Assembly (NCBI RefSeq): GCF_000577245.1
Contig: NZ_CBYO010000014.1
Coordinates: 372,001 to 436,000, forward strand
Source of the DNA: Paucisalibacillus algeriensis
GTDB taxonomy: Bacteria > Bacillota > Bacilli > Bacillales > Amphibacillaceae
DNA length: 64,000 bases
Direction: 5' to 3'
The notes under the pieces were generated by a model. It was not told where the DNA came from. It saw nothing but the letters and a program-made list of their open reading frames with translations, and ran no database searches. The translations under genes were made by a program, and so were the position numbers. This document shows, piece by piece, positions 35,409 through 44,785 of this stretch. Positions within the stretch are counted from its first letter, which is position 1. The number at the start of each line of letters is the position of its first letter.

Positions 35409-36494
35409 TTAAGCTAAGAAAATCTCATTTACGGTTTCACGATCAAGCTTCTTAATAACAGCAACAATTAGCTTCACAGCATTTTCAAAATCATCTCGGT
35501 GAAGTATTGCTGCATGTGAATGAATGTAACGTGTTGCAATTGTGATAGACAAGGACGGTACACCGTTTGCTGTTAAGTGGATAGAACCAGAATCCGTTCC
35601 TCCACCTGCAATAGATGTATACTGGAATGGAATATTGTTCTCCACAGCAGTTTGAACAACTAGGTCACGTACACCTTTATGGGAAATCATCGATGCGTCG
35701 TAAAGAACAAGTTGTGGACCTTCTCCTATTTTGCTATCTGCATCTTGTTCTTTAACTCCTGGAGTGTCACCAGCGATACCAACATCAACACCGAATCCAA
35801 TGTCCGGTTTAACCGCATGCGCGGCAGTTTTAGCTCCACGAAGTCCTACCTCTTCTTGTACTGTTCCTACACCGTACACGACGTTTGGATGGCTTTCACC
35901 TTGTAATTGCTTTAAGACTTCAATTGCAATCGCACAACCAATTCGGTTATCCCACGCTTTTGCAAGTAATAGTTTTTCATTTTTCATTGGAGTAAATTCA
36001 AAGTACGGAACAATTGAATCCCCTGGTTTCACACCAAAATCAGACGCTTCAGATTTACTTGAAGCACCAATATCAATAAACATATCCTTAATTTCAACTG
36101 GTTTCTTACGTTCCGCAGCAGACAGGATATGTGGTGGTTTTGAACCAATTACCCCAGTAACGTCACCTTTTGAAGTAACTATAGTTACTCGTTGGGAAAG
36201 CATAACTTGGCTCCACCAGCCACCAATCGTTTGGAAGTAAACAAATCCTTTATCATCAATTCTAGTTACCATAAATCCAATTTCATCTAAGTGACCGGCT
36301 ACCATTATCTTCGGTCCATTTTCATTACCGACTTTTTTGGCGATTAAACTACCAATATTATCAGTATACACCTCATCTGCATAAGGGCTTATGTATTTTT
36401 CCATCACATCTCTTGCTTCTTTTTCATTTCCAGAAATTCCTTTAGCATCTGTCAAATCCTTCAGCATCGATAGCGTTTCGTCTAATTGAGCCAT
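35409..36494 (-). CDS. ysdC: M42 family metallopeptidase (YsdC-like glutamyl aminopeptidase)
   Basis: A 361-residue cytosolic aminopeptidase of the dinuclear-metal M42 family, probably a dodecamer trimming short peptides. The metal ligands are visible in [36 protein letters not shown] (catalytic Glu-Glu), GVDVGIAGD and [16 protein letters not shown]. The length matches B. subtilis YsdC (361). The position upstream of ysdB/ysdA is as in B. subtilis, although a dUTPase gene intervenes here. It has its own terminator, so it is probably monocistronic. Confidence 0.94.
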   Translation of the reverse strand: MAQLDETLSMLKDLTDAKGISGNEKEARDVMEKYISPYADEVYTDNIGSLIAKKVGNENGPKIMVAGHLDEIGFMVTRIDDKGFVYFQTIGGWWSQVMLSQRVTIVTSKGDVTGVIGSKPPHILSAAERKKPVEIKDMFIDIGASSKSEASDFGVKPGDSIVPYFEFTPMKNEKLLLAKAWDNRIGCAIAIEVLKQLQGESHPNVVYGVGTVQEEVGLRGAKTAAHAVKPDIGFGVDVGIAGDTPGVKEQDADSKIGEGPQLVLYDASMISHKGVRDLVVQTAVENNIPFQYTSIAGGGTDSGSIHLTANGVPSLSITIATRYIHSHAAILHRDDFENAVKLIVAVIKKLDRETVNEIFLA

Positions 36495-36690
36495 ATGTTT
36501 CCCTCCTATTTCTTTATTCTCTTAGTATAACGCGAAATGAAAATTTTGGATATTATTAGATATTTGTTTACTAAAGTTATTGTGTTTGCCATTCGCATAT
36601 TATAGCCAAATTCTCATCCTTTATTTTACCCATAGCAGTATCTTTCATATTATATATTAGTATGTAATTATAAAGTCAAGATATCAACTG

Positions 36691-37125
36691 TTACTTTCCA
36701 GATGAACCAAATCCTCCTTGATCCCTAACGGAACTGGATAATACCTCTGTTCGTTCAAGTTTAACCTTTAACACTGGTGCGATTACCATTTGAGCAATTC
36801 TCATCTGTTTCTCAACTATAAAATCTTCCTTCCCATGATTAATTAAGATTACTTTTATTTCCCCTCTGTACCCTTCGTCAATGGTTCCAGGTGTATTCAG
36901 TATGGTTATGGAATGTTTTAATGCTAAACCGCTTCTCGGCCTTATCTGTGCCTCGGTTCCTTTTGGTAATTCTATTTGAATGCCTGTTCCAATTAACGCA
37001 GATTCACCAGGTTTAATTATCTTCTCTTCAGTAGAAAATAAATCTAGACCAGCATCCCCTTCATTCGCACGATACGGCATTTTTGCATCCTCATGGATTA
37101 ACTTAATCTTTAATGTATAGTCCAT
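36691..37125 (-). CDS. dut: dUTP diphosphatase
   Basis: A trimeric-type dUTPase that hydrolyses dUTP to dUMP, keeping uracil out of DNA and feeding dTMP synthesis. The start is the ATG of [15 protein letters not shown] with AGAGGGAT upstream, giving 144 residues, the family norm. All five motifs are visible: [10 protein letters not shown] (1), [10 protein letters not shown] (2), [14 protein letters not shown] (3), [10 protein letters not shown] (4) and the C-terminal DQGGFGSSG (5). In B. subtilis the dUTPases are prophage-borne; here the gene is in the core region. Confidence 0.94.
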   Translation of the reverse strand: MDYTLKIKLIHEDAKMPYRANEGDAGLDLFSTEEKIIKPGESALIGTGIQIELPKGTEAQIRPRSGLALKHSITILNTPGTIDEGYRGEIKVILINHGKEDFIVEKQMRIAQMVIAPVLKVKLERTEVLSSSVRDQGGFGSSGK

Positions 37126-37214
37126 TTCTATCCCTCTTTTTCTTTGATTTCTGGTGTAACAGTATTGGTATAATAAATTTATATCAATTTGTAACATCTT
37201 TTTCACATAAAATA

Positions 37215-37241
37215 TGAAACCTTGTTTACCTTCAATACGTA
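37215..37241 (+). promoter_or_regulatory. SigW-type ECF promoter of ysdB
   Basis: TGAAAC and CGTA are separated by exactly 17 bases, matching the SigW consensus (TGAAAC-N16/17-CGTA). It lies about 35 bases before ysdB, which is a known member of the SigW regulon in B. subtilis. Confidence 0.88.
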
Positions 37242-37279
37242 TTGCATAATAATAACCTAAACCTTAGGAGACGATGGTA

Positions 37280-37666
37280 ATGATAGTGATTATGTTTCGT
37301 GTATTAATTGTGGCGGCCATTATTTTGCTAACTTATTCTATTATACAATACTTTCGCAATCCGCAAAGACTCTTAGAAAATGCCAAACAAACAAAAGGGT
37401 TTTACTATTTGGATGAACAGGGAAACAGTAAGAAAAATATTCGTTTTGTCTATAAAGGATGTCAATTTGAAGGAGAAAAGTATGTAGGTACAACAGAAAG
37501 TTCCTTTGAAATTGTAGATATATATGTAACAGTAGTTAATCCACTTGAATTACAAGGCTTAACCCGTGAAGATCTTTACTTTTTAGAACAAGAACTATTG
37601 ATTCATTATCCACATGCAACAATAAATTGGAAACATCCTATTAATAAATTATTGCTTACTAACTAA
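37280..37666 (+). CDS. ysdB: YsdB family sigma-W pathway protein
   Basis: YsdB is a small membrane-anchored protein that belongs to the SigW envelope-stress regulon in B. subtilis; its biochemical role is unclear. The roughly 128-residue product has one N-terminal helix (FRVLIVAAIILLTYSIIQYF) and a cytosolic-type domain with the conserved FYYLDEQGNSKKN, YKGCQFEGEKYVGTTESSFE and GLTREDLYFLEQE. ATG 37280 is nine bases from AGGAG; ATG 37274 is only three. An ideal SigW promoter lies upstream, supporting the assignment. Confidence 0.88.
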   Translation: MIVIMFRVLIVAAIILLTYSIIQYFRNPQRLLENAKQTKGFYYLDEQGNSKKNIRFVYKGCQFEGEKYVGTTESSFEIVDIYVTVVNPLELQGLTREDLYFLEQELLIHYPHATINWKHPINKLLLTN

Positions 37667-37706
37667 AAAAATGGCTTAAGGGTTTCTCCCCTAAGCCATC
37701 TTTTTT
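37667..37706. terminator. Bidirectional terminator between ysdB and the TVP38-like gene
   Basis: ATGGCTTAAGGG and CCCCTAAGCCAT form a near-perfect stem flanked by A-run and T-run, so both convergent genes can end here. Confidence 0.92.
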
Positions 37707-37707
37707 A

Positions 37708-38283
37708 CTACTGTGTACTAGATGGAAAGAAATCTTCCCATTTTATAACAATCTCTTTACGTCTTAATGCGTAGATTAAAAGCAATAATGCAAATAAGGA
37801 TAAGAGGATATGCATAGGGGATAAGCTTGATAACCATCCACCAATAGATGTATACAATAACGCTAGTGGAATACTAGTTAATAGAGATGACCTCGTATAA
37901 TCAGAGAAATCTGATGTTATTTCAATTAAACATAACGATAATAAATGAAAATGTATAAAAGGTATAAGACGTAACAAAGAAATTTGTGTCATTGTTAATT
38001 CGGTATGTTTACCAATTAGTTTTTTCTTCATACGTATTAAACGTTTCGATGTTTTAGGCATCCACTGAATAACAATATAAAAAATCATACTAGATAATGT
38101 AATACCAATGATGGAGAATACAGTACCATAAAACACACCAAATATAATCCCACCAGATACACAAATAAACACAACAGGTAAGAAAAACAGAGGACGGAGT
38201 AAGTGTACACTTATAAATAATAACGGGGCAAATAATCCTCCTGTCTGTACAATTGCCATGATGTAGTTCCCGAATATTTCCAT
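37708..38283 (-). CDS. TVP38/TMEM64 (VTT-domain) membrane protein
   Basis: A 191-residue polytopic membrane protein of the TVP38/TMEM64 (SNARE-associated, DedA-related) family. It has about five to six hydrophobic segments, with the family core LRPLFFLPVVFICVSGGIIFG, GVFYGTVFSIIGI and LLRLIPFIHFHLLSLCLIEI. Members may act in phospholipid translocation, but this is not shown for this protein. B. subtilis YtxB, next to ytxC, is the likely relative; here the gene has moved beside ysdB/ysdA. AGGAGG precedes the ATG. Confidence 0.82.
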   Translation of the reverse strand: MEIFGNYIMAIVQTGGLFAPLLFISVHLLRPLFFLPVVFICVSGGIIFGVFYGTVFSIIGITLSSMIFYIVIQWMPKTSKRLIRMKKKLIGKHTELTMTQISLLRLIPFIHFHLLSLCLIEITSDFSDYTRSSLLTSIPLALLYTSIGGWLSSLSPMHILLSLFALLLLIYALRRKEIVIKWEDFFPSSTQ

Positions 38284-38367
38284 ACGACTCCTCCTTCTTT
38301 CACAGGTAAGAAAGATATAAAAAGCATGATCTATTAACGGTACATGTATATGACAAGAGACGAGCTA

Positions 38368-38640
38368 TTATGACATGAAAAAATAACCATAAAGCACAAC
38401 ATGAACAATAATCAATAATGGCATTCCAATACGGAAAGGGGTATGTTTTGTCTTATGACGGAATACATGCATTCCAATAAAAGAACCAATTGCTCCTCCT
38501 AAAACAGCTACTCCCCAGAGGGTTCGTTCAGGTATACGCCACTCATTTTTTTTTGCGCGTTTTTTATCCACCCCCATTAAAACAAAACCAAGAAGATTAG
38601 CAAATCCAATATAAAACAACAACTCAGGTAATTCACCCAT
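38368..38640 (-). CDS. ysdA: DUF1294 membrane protein YsdA
   Basis: A 90-residue DUF1294 protein of unknown function. It has three hydrophobic segments (about 6-24, 40-62 and 70-88), with the family motifs MGVDKKRAKKNEWRIPERTL between the first two, then GGAIGSFIGMHVFRHKTKH and PFRIGMPLL. It lies directly after the rplT terminator, as ysdA does in B. subtilis. A GGGAGG site precedes the ATG, and it probably relies on read-through from the infC operon or a weak promoter in the short gap. Confidence 0.9.
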   Translation of the reverse strand: MGELPELLFYIGFANLLGFVLMGVDKKRAKKNEWRIPERTLWGVAVLGGAIGSFIGMHVFRHKTKHTPFRIGMPLLIIVHVVLYGYFFMS

Positions 38641-38664
38641 ATTCTTTTTCCTCCCATTATGTAA

Positions 38665-38700
38665 AAATAACCAAACCAGCTTTTACTGGTTTGGTTATTT
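38665..38700 (-). terminator. Terminator of the infC-rpmI-rplT operon
   Basis: AAATAACCAAACCAG and CTGGTTTGGTTATTT pair perfectly over 15 bases with a six-base loop, ending three bases from the rplT stop. Confidence 0.93.
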
Positions 38701-38703
38701 CAA

Positions 38704-39063
38704 TTAGTTGTTTAATGCAGCTTTAGCTTGTTCAGCTAATTGAGCAAATGCTTGTGAATCGTTAACAGCTAGATCAGATAACATTTTACGGTTAATTTCA
38801 ATACCTGCTAATTTTAAACCGTGCATTAATTTGTTGTAAGATAGATCATTTGTACGTGCTGCAGCATTGATACGTGCGATCCACAGCTTACGGAATTCAC
38901 GCTTTCTATTTTTACGGTCACGATAAGCATATTGACCTGACTTCATTACTTGTTGTTTTGCAGTTTTAAATAACGTTCTCTTAGAACCGTAGTAACCTTT
39001 AGCTAATTTAAGTACGCGTTTACGACGAGCGCGCGTAACTGTTCCACCTTTTACACGTGGCAT
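38704..39063 (-). CDS. rplT: 50S ribosomal protein L20
   Basis: L20 is an early-assembly 23S rRNA-binding protein and, in B. subtilis, also the repressor of this operon through the leader RNA. The 119-residue basic protein carries the family start [20 protein letters not shown], the helix [20 protein letters not shown] and [24 protein letters not shown] precedes the ATG. It is the last of infC-rpmI-rplT and is followed by a strong terminator. Confidence 0.98.
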   Translation of the reverse strand: MPRVKGGTVTRARRKRVLKLAKGYYGSKRTLFKTAKQQVMKSGQYAYRDRKNRKREFRKLWIARINAAARTNDLSYNKLMHGLKLAGIEINRKMLSDLAVNDSQAFAQLAEQAKAALNN

Positions 39064-39140
39064 AGTAATTCCCTCCTAATACGACTCGATATATGTCAAT
39101 TTAGTTTAGTTTTAATGATTGCTGATACTAGAAATACTTC

Positions 39141-39335
39141 TTATTTAGGAAGCATTGCTTTGATACGCTTGTAGTCACCAGAAGAAACTAGTGTACCTTT
39201 ACGTAATTTACGTTTTTGCTTTTGAGATTTATGAGCAAACATATGGCTTGTGTAAGCATGTGATCTTTTTACTTTTCCGCTACCAGTTTTTTTGAAACGT
39301 TTAGCAGAACCTTTATGAGTTTTCATTTTTGGCAT
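39141..39335 (-). CDS. rpmI: 50S ribosomal protein L35
   Basis: L35 is a small, very basic large-subunit protein. The 64 residues read [20 protein letters not shown] at the start and [20 protein letters not shown] near the end, as in all Firmicutes L35. AGGAGG precedes the ATG. It is the middle gene of the infC-rpmI-rplT operon, 31 bases after infC and 77 before rplT, and shares control through the L20-binding leader. Confidence 0.98.
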   Translation of the reverse strand: MPKMKTHKGSAKRFKKTGSGKVKRSHAYTSHMFAHKSQKQKRKLRKGTLVSSGDYKRIKAMLPK

Positions 39336-39366
39336 GTTGATTTCCTCCTCGAAAGCTTAATGCTTA

Positions 39367-39885
39367 TTACTTATTTTCATTGATTGGAGCTAGCATCATA
39401 AACATGTTGCGGCCTTCCATTTTCGGTTTTGATTCCACTGTTGCAATATCCTTTACTTCTTTTGCAAAGCGGTCTAAAACCTCTTGGCCAAGCTCCTTGT
39501 GGGTAATTGCACGTCCGCGGAAACGAACTGCTGCTTTTACTTTGTCGCCTTTTTCAAGGAATTTACGAGCATTCTTTAATTTCGTATTAAAATCATGTTC
39601 GCCGATTCCTGGTGTAAAACGTACTTCCTTGACGTTAATAATCTTTTGATTTTTGCGAGCTTCTTTTTCTTTCTTTTGTTGCTCGTAACGGAATTTACCG
39701 TAATTCATGATTCTTGCAACTGGTGGTTTTGCAGTTGGTGCAACTAAAACTAAATCTAAATTTTGTTTTTGTGCAAGTTCCAATGCTTCTTGACGTGATT
39801 TTACTCCAAGTTGATCACCGTTTGCATCAATCAATCGTAACTCTTTCGCACGAATCTTTTCATTAACGTTCATATCTTTGCTAAT
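39367..39885 (-). CDS. infC: Translation initiation factor IF-3 (ATT start)
   Basis: IF-3 keeps 30S subunits free and proofreads start codon choice. I place the start at the rare codon ATT (39885), six to eight bases after a strong GGAGGTGG site, giving 172 residues beginning with [19 protein letters not shown], which aligns with B. subtilis IF-3. The only nearby ATG, four codons in, has a poorer spacing. ATT starts are a known feature of infC because IF-3 rejects them, giving autoregulation. The N-domain, the [10 protein letters not shown] linker and the C-domain ([19 protein letters not shown]) are complete. Confidence 0.95.
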   Translation of the reverse strand: MSKDMNVNEKIRAKELRLIDANGDQLGVKSRQEALELAQKQNLDLVLVAPTAKPPVARIMNYGKFRYEQQKKEKEARKNQKIINVKEVRFTPGIGEHDFNTKLKNARKFLEKGDKVKAAVRFRGRAITHKELGQEVLDRFAKEVKDIATVESKPKMEGRNMFMMLAPINENK

Positions 39886-40122
39886 AGCCAGCCACCTCCA
39901 AATTTTTTGGGTTTCTGATCCACTACCTGACAAGTTCTTATTAAACAAAAAGTGTGGGCACACAAATGCACCCACACGTCTTTAGTCGTTCATAAAAGAT
40001 GTAAACCAGCCAACAACCACAGTAGCGTTGAAAGGTGAGAAGCGGGTGCCTCTACTTGTCATCAGAATCATTCAATTTTATTCAACTTTTATAGAGTAAC
40101 ATGTATATGAATAAATTGTCAA
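39886..40122 (-). promoter_or_regulatory. L20-type leader and attenuator of infC-rpmI-rplT
   Basis: A leader of about 200 bases precedes infC. It contains an intrinsic terminator (GTGTGGGTGC and GTGCCCACAC around a short loop, then TTTTTG; 39947-39978) well before the start codon. Upstream is the segment AGAAGCGGGTGCCTCT (about 40035-40053), typical of Firmicutes L20 leaders that mimic 23S rRNA. A TTGACA (40117-40122) is a plausible -35, but the -10 is unclear. The rest of the gap to 40286 shows nothing recognisable. Confidence 0.8.
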
Positions 40123-40286
40123 CCCTTTGTTCAATATCTAGTATACACTACTTACCCCAATTATGGAAGTCTATATCGACTTTCATAATTTAATTGTATA
40201 GTACCCCATAGACCTGAGTAAAACTATTGGTTAAAAATATGGAAACTAATTATAGATTTTTACACTCACTAGTTACGTATACTACA

Positions 40287-41138
40287 TTAATCTAAAACTT
40301 CAAATGAGCATAATTCTTCAATTAACATTGACTTATAATTAGCAGTTTCATATTGTGAATTATTTATTCTAGTCTTTTTTAATTGTAACATATCAAATAA
40401 TTCATTTTCGATATGTCTTCTTGCTTCTAACACTTTAATGGTTCCTTCTAAACCCTTGTATCCTTTCATCTTCCCATAACCTTGGTTTGTGTAATACTCT
40501 ATAAATCCAGAGGACCATTCTTTTGGTCTCTCTTTGTATGCTTTTTTGAATGAGAAATCTAAATCATCTTGCTCGATGTAAAACAGTACAGGATTTAGCT
40601 TTTCTATGACTTTTTCTAATGTAAGAACATAATTTATAACTTTCTCTTTTCCCACACCATACTTAACCATTCCAATTGTTAGTGGATTTTGTATAAAACA
40701 ACATTCGAATATATAAGTTTTATTTTCATTGAGTGCTTGTTCAACAAATTCTACCCATCTCTGAGTGATTAAGTCTATATTTTTTTCTAATGGTAATTCA
40801 TAAATATCGTTTTTGAAGATAGTTTCGAATAAGTTGTTGGGAAAAACCGATCCATATTCATTTGTAATTTCTCGGTATGGCAAAAAGTAGGCATTATCTC
40901 TTTTTATAACTTTATCATGTAATACTTCTTTTATTTCTCCGCAACTTGCTATCAGATTCTCGAAATCACTTTTATTAAAATAGGATACCCCATCATAATC
41001 TGCAGGGTGGTCTAAATTACCTTCGAGAAATAAGGAAGCATCTACTTTACTTTCTGATAAAATATTGTAAAGCAAATTCGCTGTAGTGGATTTACCAAAT
41101 CCGGGAAGTCCTTCTACCAATAGTAATTTTGTTTCCAA
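40287..41138 (-). CDS. P-loop NTPase/kinase-like hypothetical protein
   Basis: I do not recognise a specific family. The 283-residue product begins with a strand and Walker A (KLLLVEGLPGFGKSTTANLL), so it binds a nucleotide and resembles small-molecule or nucleoside kinases. A possible Walker B-like segment is KTYIFECCFIQNP near residue 145, and a possible lid follows in KEWSSGFIEYYTNQGYGK. No transmembrane part. The TTG at 41138 is seven bases from AAGGGG; the ATG at 41144 is too close. It stands alone between infC and thrS, where B. subtilis has other genes, and has a lower GC than its neighbours. Confidence 0.7.
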   Translation of the reverse strand: METKLLLVEGLPGFGKSTTANLLYNILSESKVDASLFLEGNLDHPADYDGVSYFNKSDFENLIASCGEIKEVLHDKVIKRDNAYFLPYREITNEYGSVFPNNLFETIFKNDIYELPLEKNIDLITQRWVEFVEQALNENKTYIFECCFIQNPLTIGMVKYGVGKEKVINYVLTLEKVIEKLNPVLFYIEQDDLDFSFKKAYKERPKEWSSGFIEYYTNQGYGKMKGYKGLEGTIKVLEARRHIENELFDMLQLKKTRINNSQYETANYKSMLIEELCSFEVLD

Positions 41139-41350
41139 AAACATGCCCCTTTCTTAATAAATTATAATGTTTCATATAAAAATAAATTGTCCACTGAACT
41201 CACCCCTTTTTATGTAACTCCAGGATATTTATAATTATTTCTCCAACCTATCAAAACTGTTTTGATTTTTAAGGAATTTCCTCTATGAACTCCGCTTTTA
41301 TTTTACCACAATATTCCGAATAACATATCAAGCTCACTTCACTTAACTAT

Positions 41351-41392
41351 AAAAAAAGACTATCAAATCAACTTCATTTGATAGTCTTTTTT
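41351..41392 (-). terminator. Terminator of thrS
   Basis: AAAGACTATCAAAT and ATTTGATAGTCTTT pair perfectly with a short loop and T/A runs on both sides, just after the thrS stop on the minus strand. Confidence 0.92.
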
Positions 41393-41417
41393 ATCATAAC
41401 AAGATAATTTTTTCGAG

Positions 41418-43367
41418 CTATTTTTTTCTGTGTAATGTCTTCTTCTCAATTTCTTCTTTAATAAGTTTCTCAAAGTCATTAAAGACAAGTGTTTCAGATT
41501 TTTGTTCTCCGTATCTTCTTACATTAACCGCGTTGTCTTCTACTTCCTTGTCTCCAACTACAAGAGCAAATGGTATTTTTTCAGTTTGAGCTTCACGGAT
41601 TTTATAACCAATTTTCTCATCACGCTCATCAACCTCTACTCGAACTCCTTGATATTGTAACTTTTCAGCTACTTTCTTAGCATAATCAAGGTGAACCTGT
41701 GGTGATACCGGGATAATCTTCACTTGAACTGGTGCTAACCAAGTTGGGAAGGCACCTTTATATTCTTCTAGTAAGAAGGCAACAAATCGTTCCATTGTGG
41801 ATACAACACCACGGTGAATTACGACTGGACGGTGTTCTTTACCATCTTCACCTATATAAGATAGTTCAAAACGCTCTGGTAACAGAACATCAATTTGTAC
41901 AGTTGATAGTGTCTCATCTTTACCTAAAGCTGTTTTAACCTGTACATCTAGCTTCGGTCCGTAAAAGGCTGCTTCTCCTTCTGCTTCTACATATTCCAGG
42001 TTCATATCTTCCATTGTTTCTTTTAAAGTACTTTGTGTTCTTTCCCACATTTCATCATTGTCGATATATTTTTCTTTATCTTCAGGGTCACGATATGATA
42101 AACGGAAATAATAATCTTCAATTCCAAAGTCTTTATATACATGCTGAATTAGTTCAACCACACGAATAAATTCTTCTTTTAATTGGTCTGGTCGAGCAAA
42201 AATATGTGCATCATTTAGTGTCATTGCACGAACACGTTGTAAACCAGCTAAAGCACCAGACATTTCGTAACGATGCATTGTACCTAATTCTGCGATACGA
42301 ACTGGCATGTTACGGTAGCTCCATAGTTGATTTTTGAAAATCATCATATGGTGTGGACAGTTCATTGGGCGAAGAACTAATTCTTCATTATCCATTTGCA
42401 TAGTAGGGAACATATCCTCCTGGTAGTGATCCCAGTGTCCACTTGTCTTGTATAACTCAACATTTGCAAGTACTGGTGTATACACGTGGTTATATCCTAG
42501 ACGTTCCTCTAGGTCAACAATATAACGCTCGATCTGCCGACGAATGGTAGCACCTTTAGGTAACCATAGTGGTAAACCTTGACCTACTTTTTGGTTGACT
42601 GTAAAAATACCAAGTTCTTTACCAAGTTTACGATGATCACGTTCTTTCCGCTCTTCCAAGATTTGCAGATACTCTTCAACCTGTGCTGGCTTTTCAAAAG
42701 CTGTACCATAAATTCGTTGAAGTTGTTGGTTATTGCTATCTCCACGCCAGTAAGCACCGGAAATACTTAATAATTTAAATGCTTTTATTTTACTAGTAGA
42801 AGGAACATGGATTCCACGACAAAGGTCGAAAAATTCTCCTTGTTTGTAAATGGTTACTTGTTCCTCTTCCGGTATTGCATCGATTAATTCAAGCTTTAAG
42901 TCGTCTCCAATTTCAGAGAACATTTTCTTCGCTTCTTCTCGACTTACCTCAATTCGCTCAATTTCTAGATTCTCATCCACAATACGTTTCATTTCTTTTT
43001 CAATCTTTGGAAGGTCTTCTGGAGTAACTTTTTCATCCATATCAAAGTCGTAGTAGAATCCTTCCTCAATAACAGGACCAACGCCAAACTTCACATCTTT
43101 ATACAGACGTTTAATTGCTTGTGCCATTAAGTGGGCTGTTGAGTGTCTTGCGATTTCAACACCCTCTTGATTTTTATAGGTAATAATTTCAATTGCCCCA
43201 CCTTGGTTTAATTCACGCTTTAAATCATACGGTTTCCCATCTAATTTAATAGCCAATGCTTGTTTCTTTAAACCTGGAGAAATAGAGGCTGCAATATCTT
43301 CTCCAGTCGTTCCTTGTGGAAACTCTTTACTCGCGCCATCTGGAAAAACGATTTTGATTTCTGCCAT
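41418..43367 (-). CDS. thrS: Threonine--tRNA ligase
   Basis: Class II synthetase charging tRNA-Thr. The start is the ATG of [16 protein letters not shown] with AAGGAGTG upstream, giving 649 residues. Domains in order are TGS (1-62), the editing domain with [16 protein letters not shown] and GGEF-less [19 protein letters not shown] region of the zinc-containing catalytic core, motif 2 ([21 protein letters not shown]), motif 3 ([19 protein letters not shown]) and the C-terminal anticodon domain ([20 protein letters not shown]). Control is by the T-box leader upstream. Confidence 0.97.
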   Translation of the reverse strand: MAEIKIVFPDGASKEFPQGTTGEDIAASISPGLKKQALAIKLDGKPYDLKRELNQGGAIEIITYKNQEGVEIARHSTAHLMAQAIKRLYKDVKFGVGPVIEEGFYYDFDMDEKVTPEDLPKIEKEMKRIVDENLEIERIEVSREEAKKMFSEIGDDLKLELIDAIPEEEQVTIYKQGEFFDLCRGIHVPSTSKIKAFKLLSISGAYWRGDSNNQQLQRIYGTAFEKPAQVEEYLQILEERKERDHRKLGKELGIFTVNQKVGQGLPLWLPKGATIRRQIERYIVDLEERLGYNHVYTPVLANVELYKTSGHWDHYQEDMFPTMQMDNEELVLRPMNCPHHMMIFKNQLWSYRNMPVRIAELGTMHRYEMSGALAGLQRVRAMTLNDAHIFARPDQLKEEFIRVVELIQHVYKDFGIEDYYFRLSYRDPEDKEKYIDNDEMWERTQSTLKETMEDMNLEYVEAEGEAAFYGPKLDVQVKTALGKDETLSTVQIDVLLPERFELSYIGEDGKEHRPVVIHRGVVSTMERFVAFLLEEYKGAFPTWLAPVQVKIIPVSPQVHLDYAKKVAEKLQYQGVRVEVDERDEKIGYKIREAQTEKIPFALVVGDKEVEDNAVNVRRYGEQKSETLVFNDFEKLIKEEIEKKTLHRKK

Positions 43368-43409
43368 GACTAACACTCCTTATTCTATTATTTTCTCTGT
43401 AATTAAAAA

Positions 43410-43650
43410 ACGCCCATCCCTCTGCATACATTTGCAAAGGGACGAGCGTTGGTCACGTGGTTCCACCCTAATTTCCGTAAAAAATACACGGCTTAAATCT
43501 TTAACGCAGATCTACGCTACCATCTACTGAAAAATTTCGATAGTAGAGTTCAAAGGTGGTAATCATTTGGCTGTATGTGGAAGCTTTCACCACTTGGCTT
43601 CCCTCTCTATGCATAACAGTATTCAAATGATCATGTCCTTATCGTTACAG
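43410..43650 (-). promoter_or_regulatory. T-box riboswitch controlling thrS
   Basis: The T-box AGGGTGGAACCACG is at 43456-43469 on the minus strand, followed by a terminator (AACGCTCGTCCC pairing with GGGATGGGCGTT, then T-rich). Stem I lies at about 43540-43650, and ATTACCACC on its 3' side offers an ACC specifier, which fits threonine. Uncharged tRNA-Thr should favour the antiterminator. Confidence 0.93.
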
Positions 43651-43674
43651 ATAAATATACTAAATATAATCCAC

Positions 43675-43703
43675 ATTATAGCGCTACTTACAAGGATAAT
43701 CAA
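43675..43703 (-). promoter_or_regulatory. Promoter of the thrS leader
   Basis: TTGATT and TATAAT are 17 bases apart on the minus strand, next to the ytxC stop and just upstream of the T-box leader. Confidence 0.72.
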
Positions 43704-43706
43704 GAC

Positions 43707-44561
43707 CTATCGTTCATTTTTTAAATAAATAGGAAATGGAAACTTACTAAACGGTTCAAAATCTACTCTTTCCTGAAATACATTTATAACGGTTAATGTT
43801 TTCGGTTCGGAAGGATGATCCCCATATATTTTAATTTTCTTAGGCGCTAGTGCAACTAACGGGGCCAAATTTAGTTCATCTTCATCTAAACCAACAATGT
43901 AAAGTGGCTCCTTTTGCATTAACATTCGTAATTCCATCCGGGTAAATCGTTTACCATCGGCTTTAAAAAATGAGAATGTAGTACCCTGCACGATATGAAC
44001 TACATTGTATATTGGTACTTTTTTGGCTATATATTCTCGTAACATGTTTACAAATTCCTGGTGGTCTTCTTCCCGCTTATATTCGTCAATAGCTAATCCA
44101 ACCATATTTATTAAATAATCTTTAAATACCTTCAAGCGAAAATTAACAATCGAATCAAAATGTACGGTTGTTGTATTTTTCACATTAGATACAAATAAGG
44201 AGTAAAGCAATTGCAATGGGTCATCTTTTTCCTTCCTCACTTGTACACTTTCATCATCTTCACCAGCAAAAAGCCAATGTGTAATATCCAATATCTTTTC
44301 AATTTCATCTGGATCAGAATAATAATAATACTCTTCTGTAATTCCTTTTATCATGGTTGATAACCGATGTGTGACAAAAACATCAATCATTGATTTGACA
44401 ACAGATTCGATTAATTCATTATCAGGTTGATGGTAGTCTATTTTTAATTGATTCCCCCAATCTTCATGTGTTTTCCAGTGTAATTCAATTTTCTTGTTAT
44501 AATGGAATAATTGCTCACAGAAACTAATAACTTCTTTATTCGAAGAAAAATAAACATCCAT
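43707..44561 (-). CDS. ytxC: Sporulation-associated protein YtxC
   Basis: A 284-residue YtxC-family cytosolic protein found in spore-forming Bacillaceae; the molecular role is not known. Family-like stretches are the acidic helical N-terminus, HFDSIVNFRLKVFKDYLINM, LREYIAKKVPIYNVVHI and FFKADGKRFTRMEL. No transmembrane segment or enzyme motif. The position between thrS and dnaI is the same as in B. subtilis. GAGGGTGAG precedes the ATG. The product may be linked to sporulation by phyletic distribution only. Confidence 0.88.
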   Translation of the reverse strand: MDVYFSSNKEVISFCEQLFHYNKKIELHWKTHEDWGNQLKIDYHQPDNELIESVVKSMIDVFVTHRLSTMIKGITEEYYYYSDPDEIEKILDITHWLFAGEDDESVQVRKEKDDPLQLLYSLFVSNVKNTTTVHFDSIVNFRLKVFKDYLINMVGLAIDEYKREEDHQEFVNMLREYIAKKVPIYNVVHIVQGTTFSFFKADGKRFTRMELRMLMQKEPLYIVGLDEDELNLAPLVALAPKKIKIYGDHPSEPKTLTVINVFQERVDFEPFSKFPFPIYLKNER

Positions 44562-44750
44562 TAAGCTTCACTCACCCTCATCAAAAACCAAACTGTTACA
44601 TTATATGGACATACTTTTTAAAAAATGATAAATCCATTAAAACTAGTAACAATAGTTATTAAGGAGGGTTTGAACAAAGCTCTAATATGGAGTTCGAGTT
44701 CATTTTGAATAAACTTAAATAATTCTACCTTATTTTCTTTAATAATATAA

Positions 44751-44785
44751 AAAAGCCAATAAAAGATAAATCTTTTACTGGCTTA
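44751..44785 (-). terminator. Terminator of the nrdR-dnaB-dnaI transcript
   Basis: AAGCCAGTAAAAGAT and ATCTTTTATTGGCTT form a long stem with one G-T/mismatch, then TTTT on the minus strand. It starts at the dnaI stop codon itself. Confidence 0.85.

Noticed and set aside
36541-36690. Possible small RNA or tRNA in the ysdC-dut gap
   Set aside because: No cloverleaf, CCA end or stable fold could be recognised; only AT-rich sequence is present.
39886-39975. Upstream extension of infC to an in-frame start at 39975
   Set aside because: It would run through the leader terminator hairpin, while the ATT at 39885 has a strong ribosome-binding site and matches known IF-3 N-termini.
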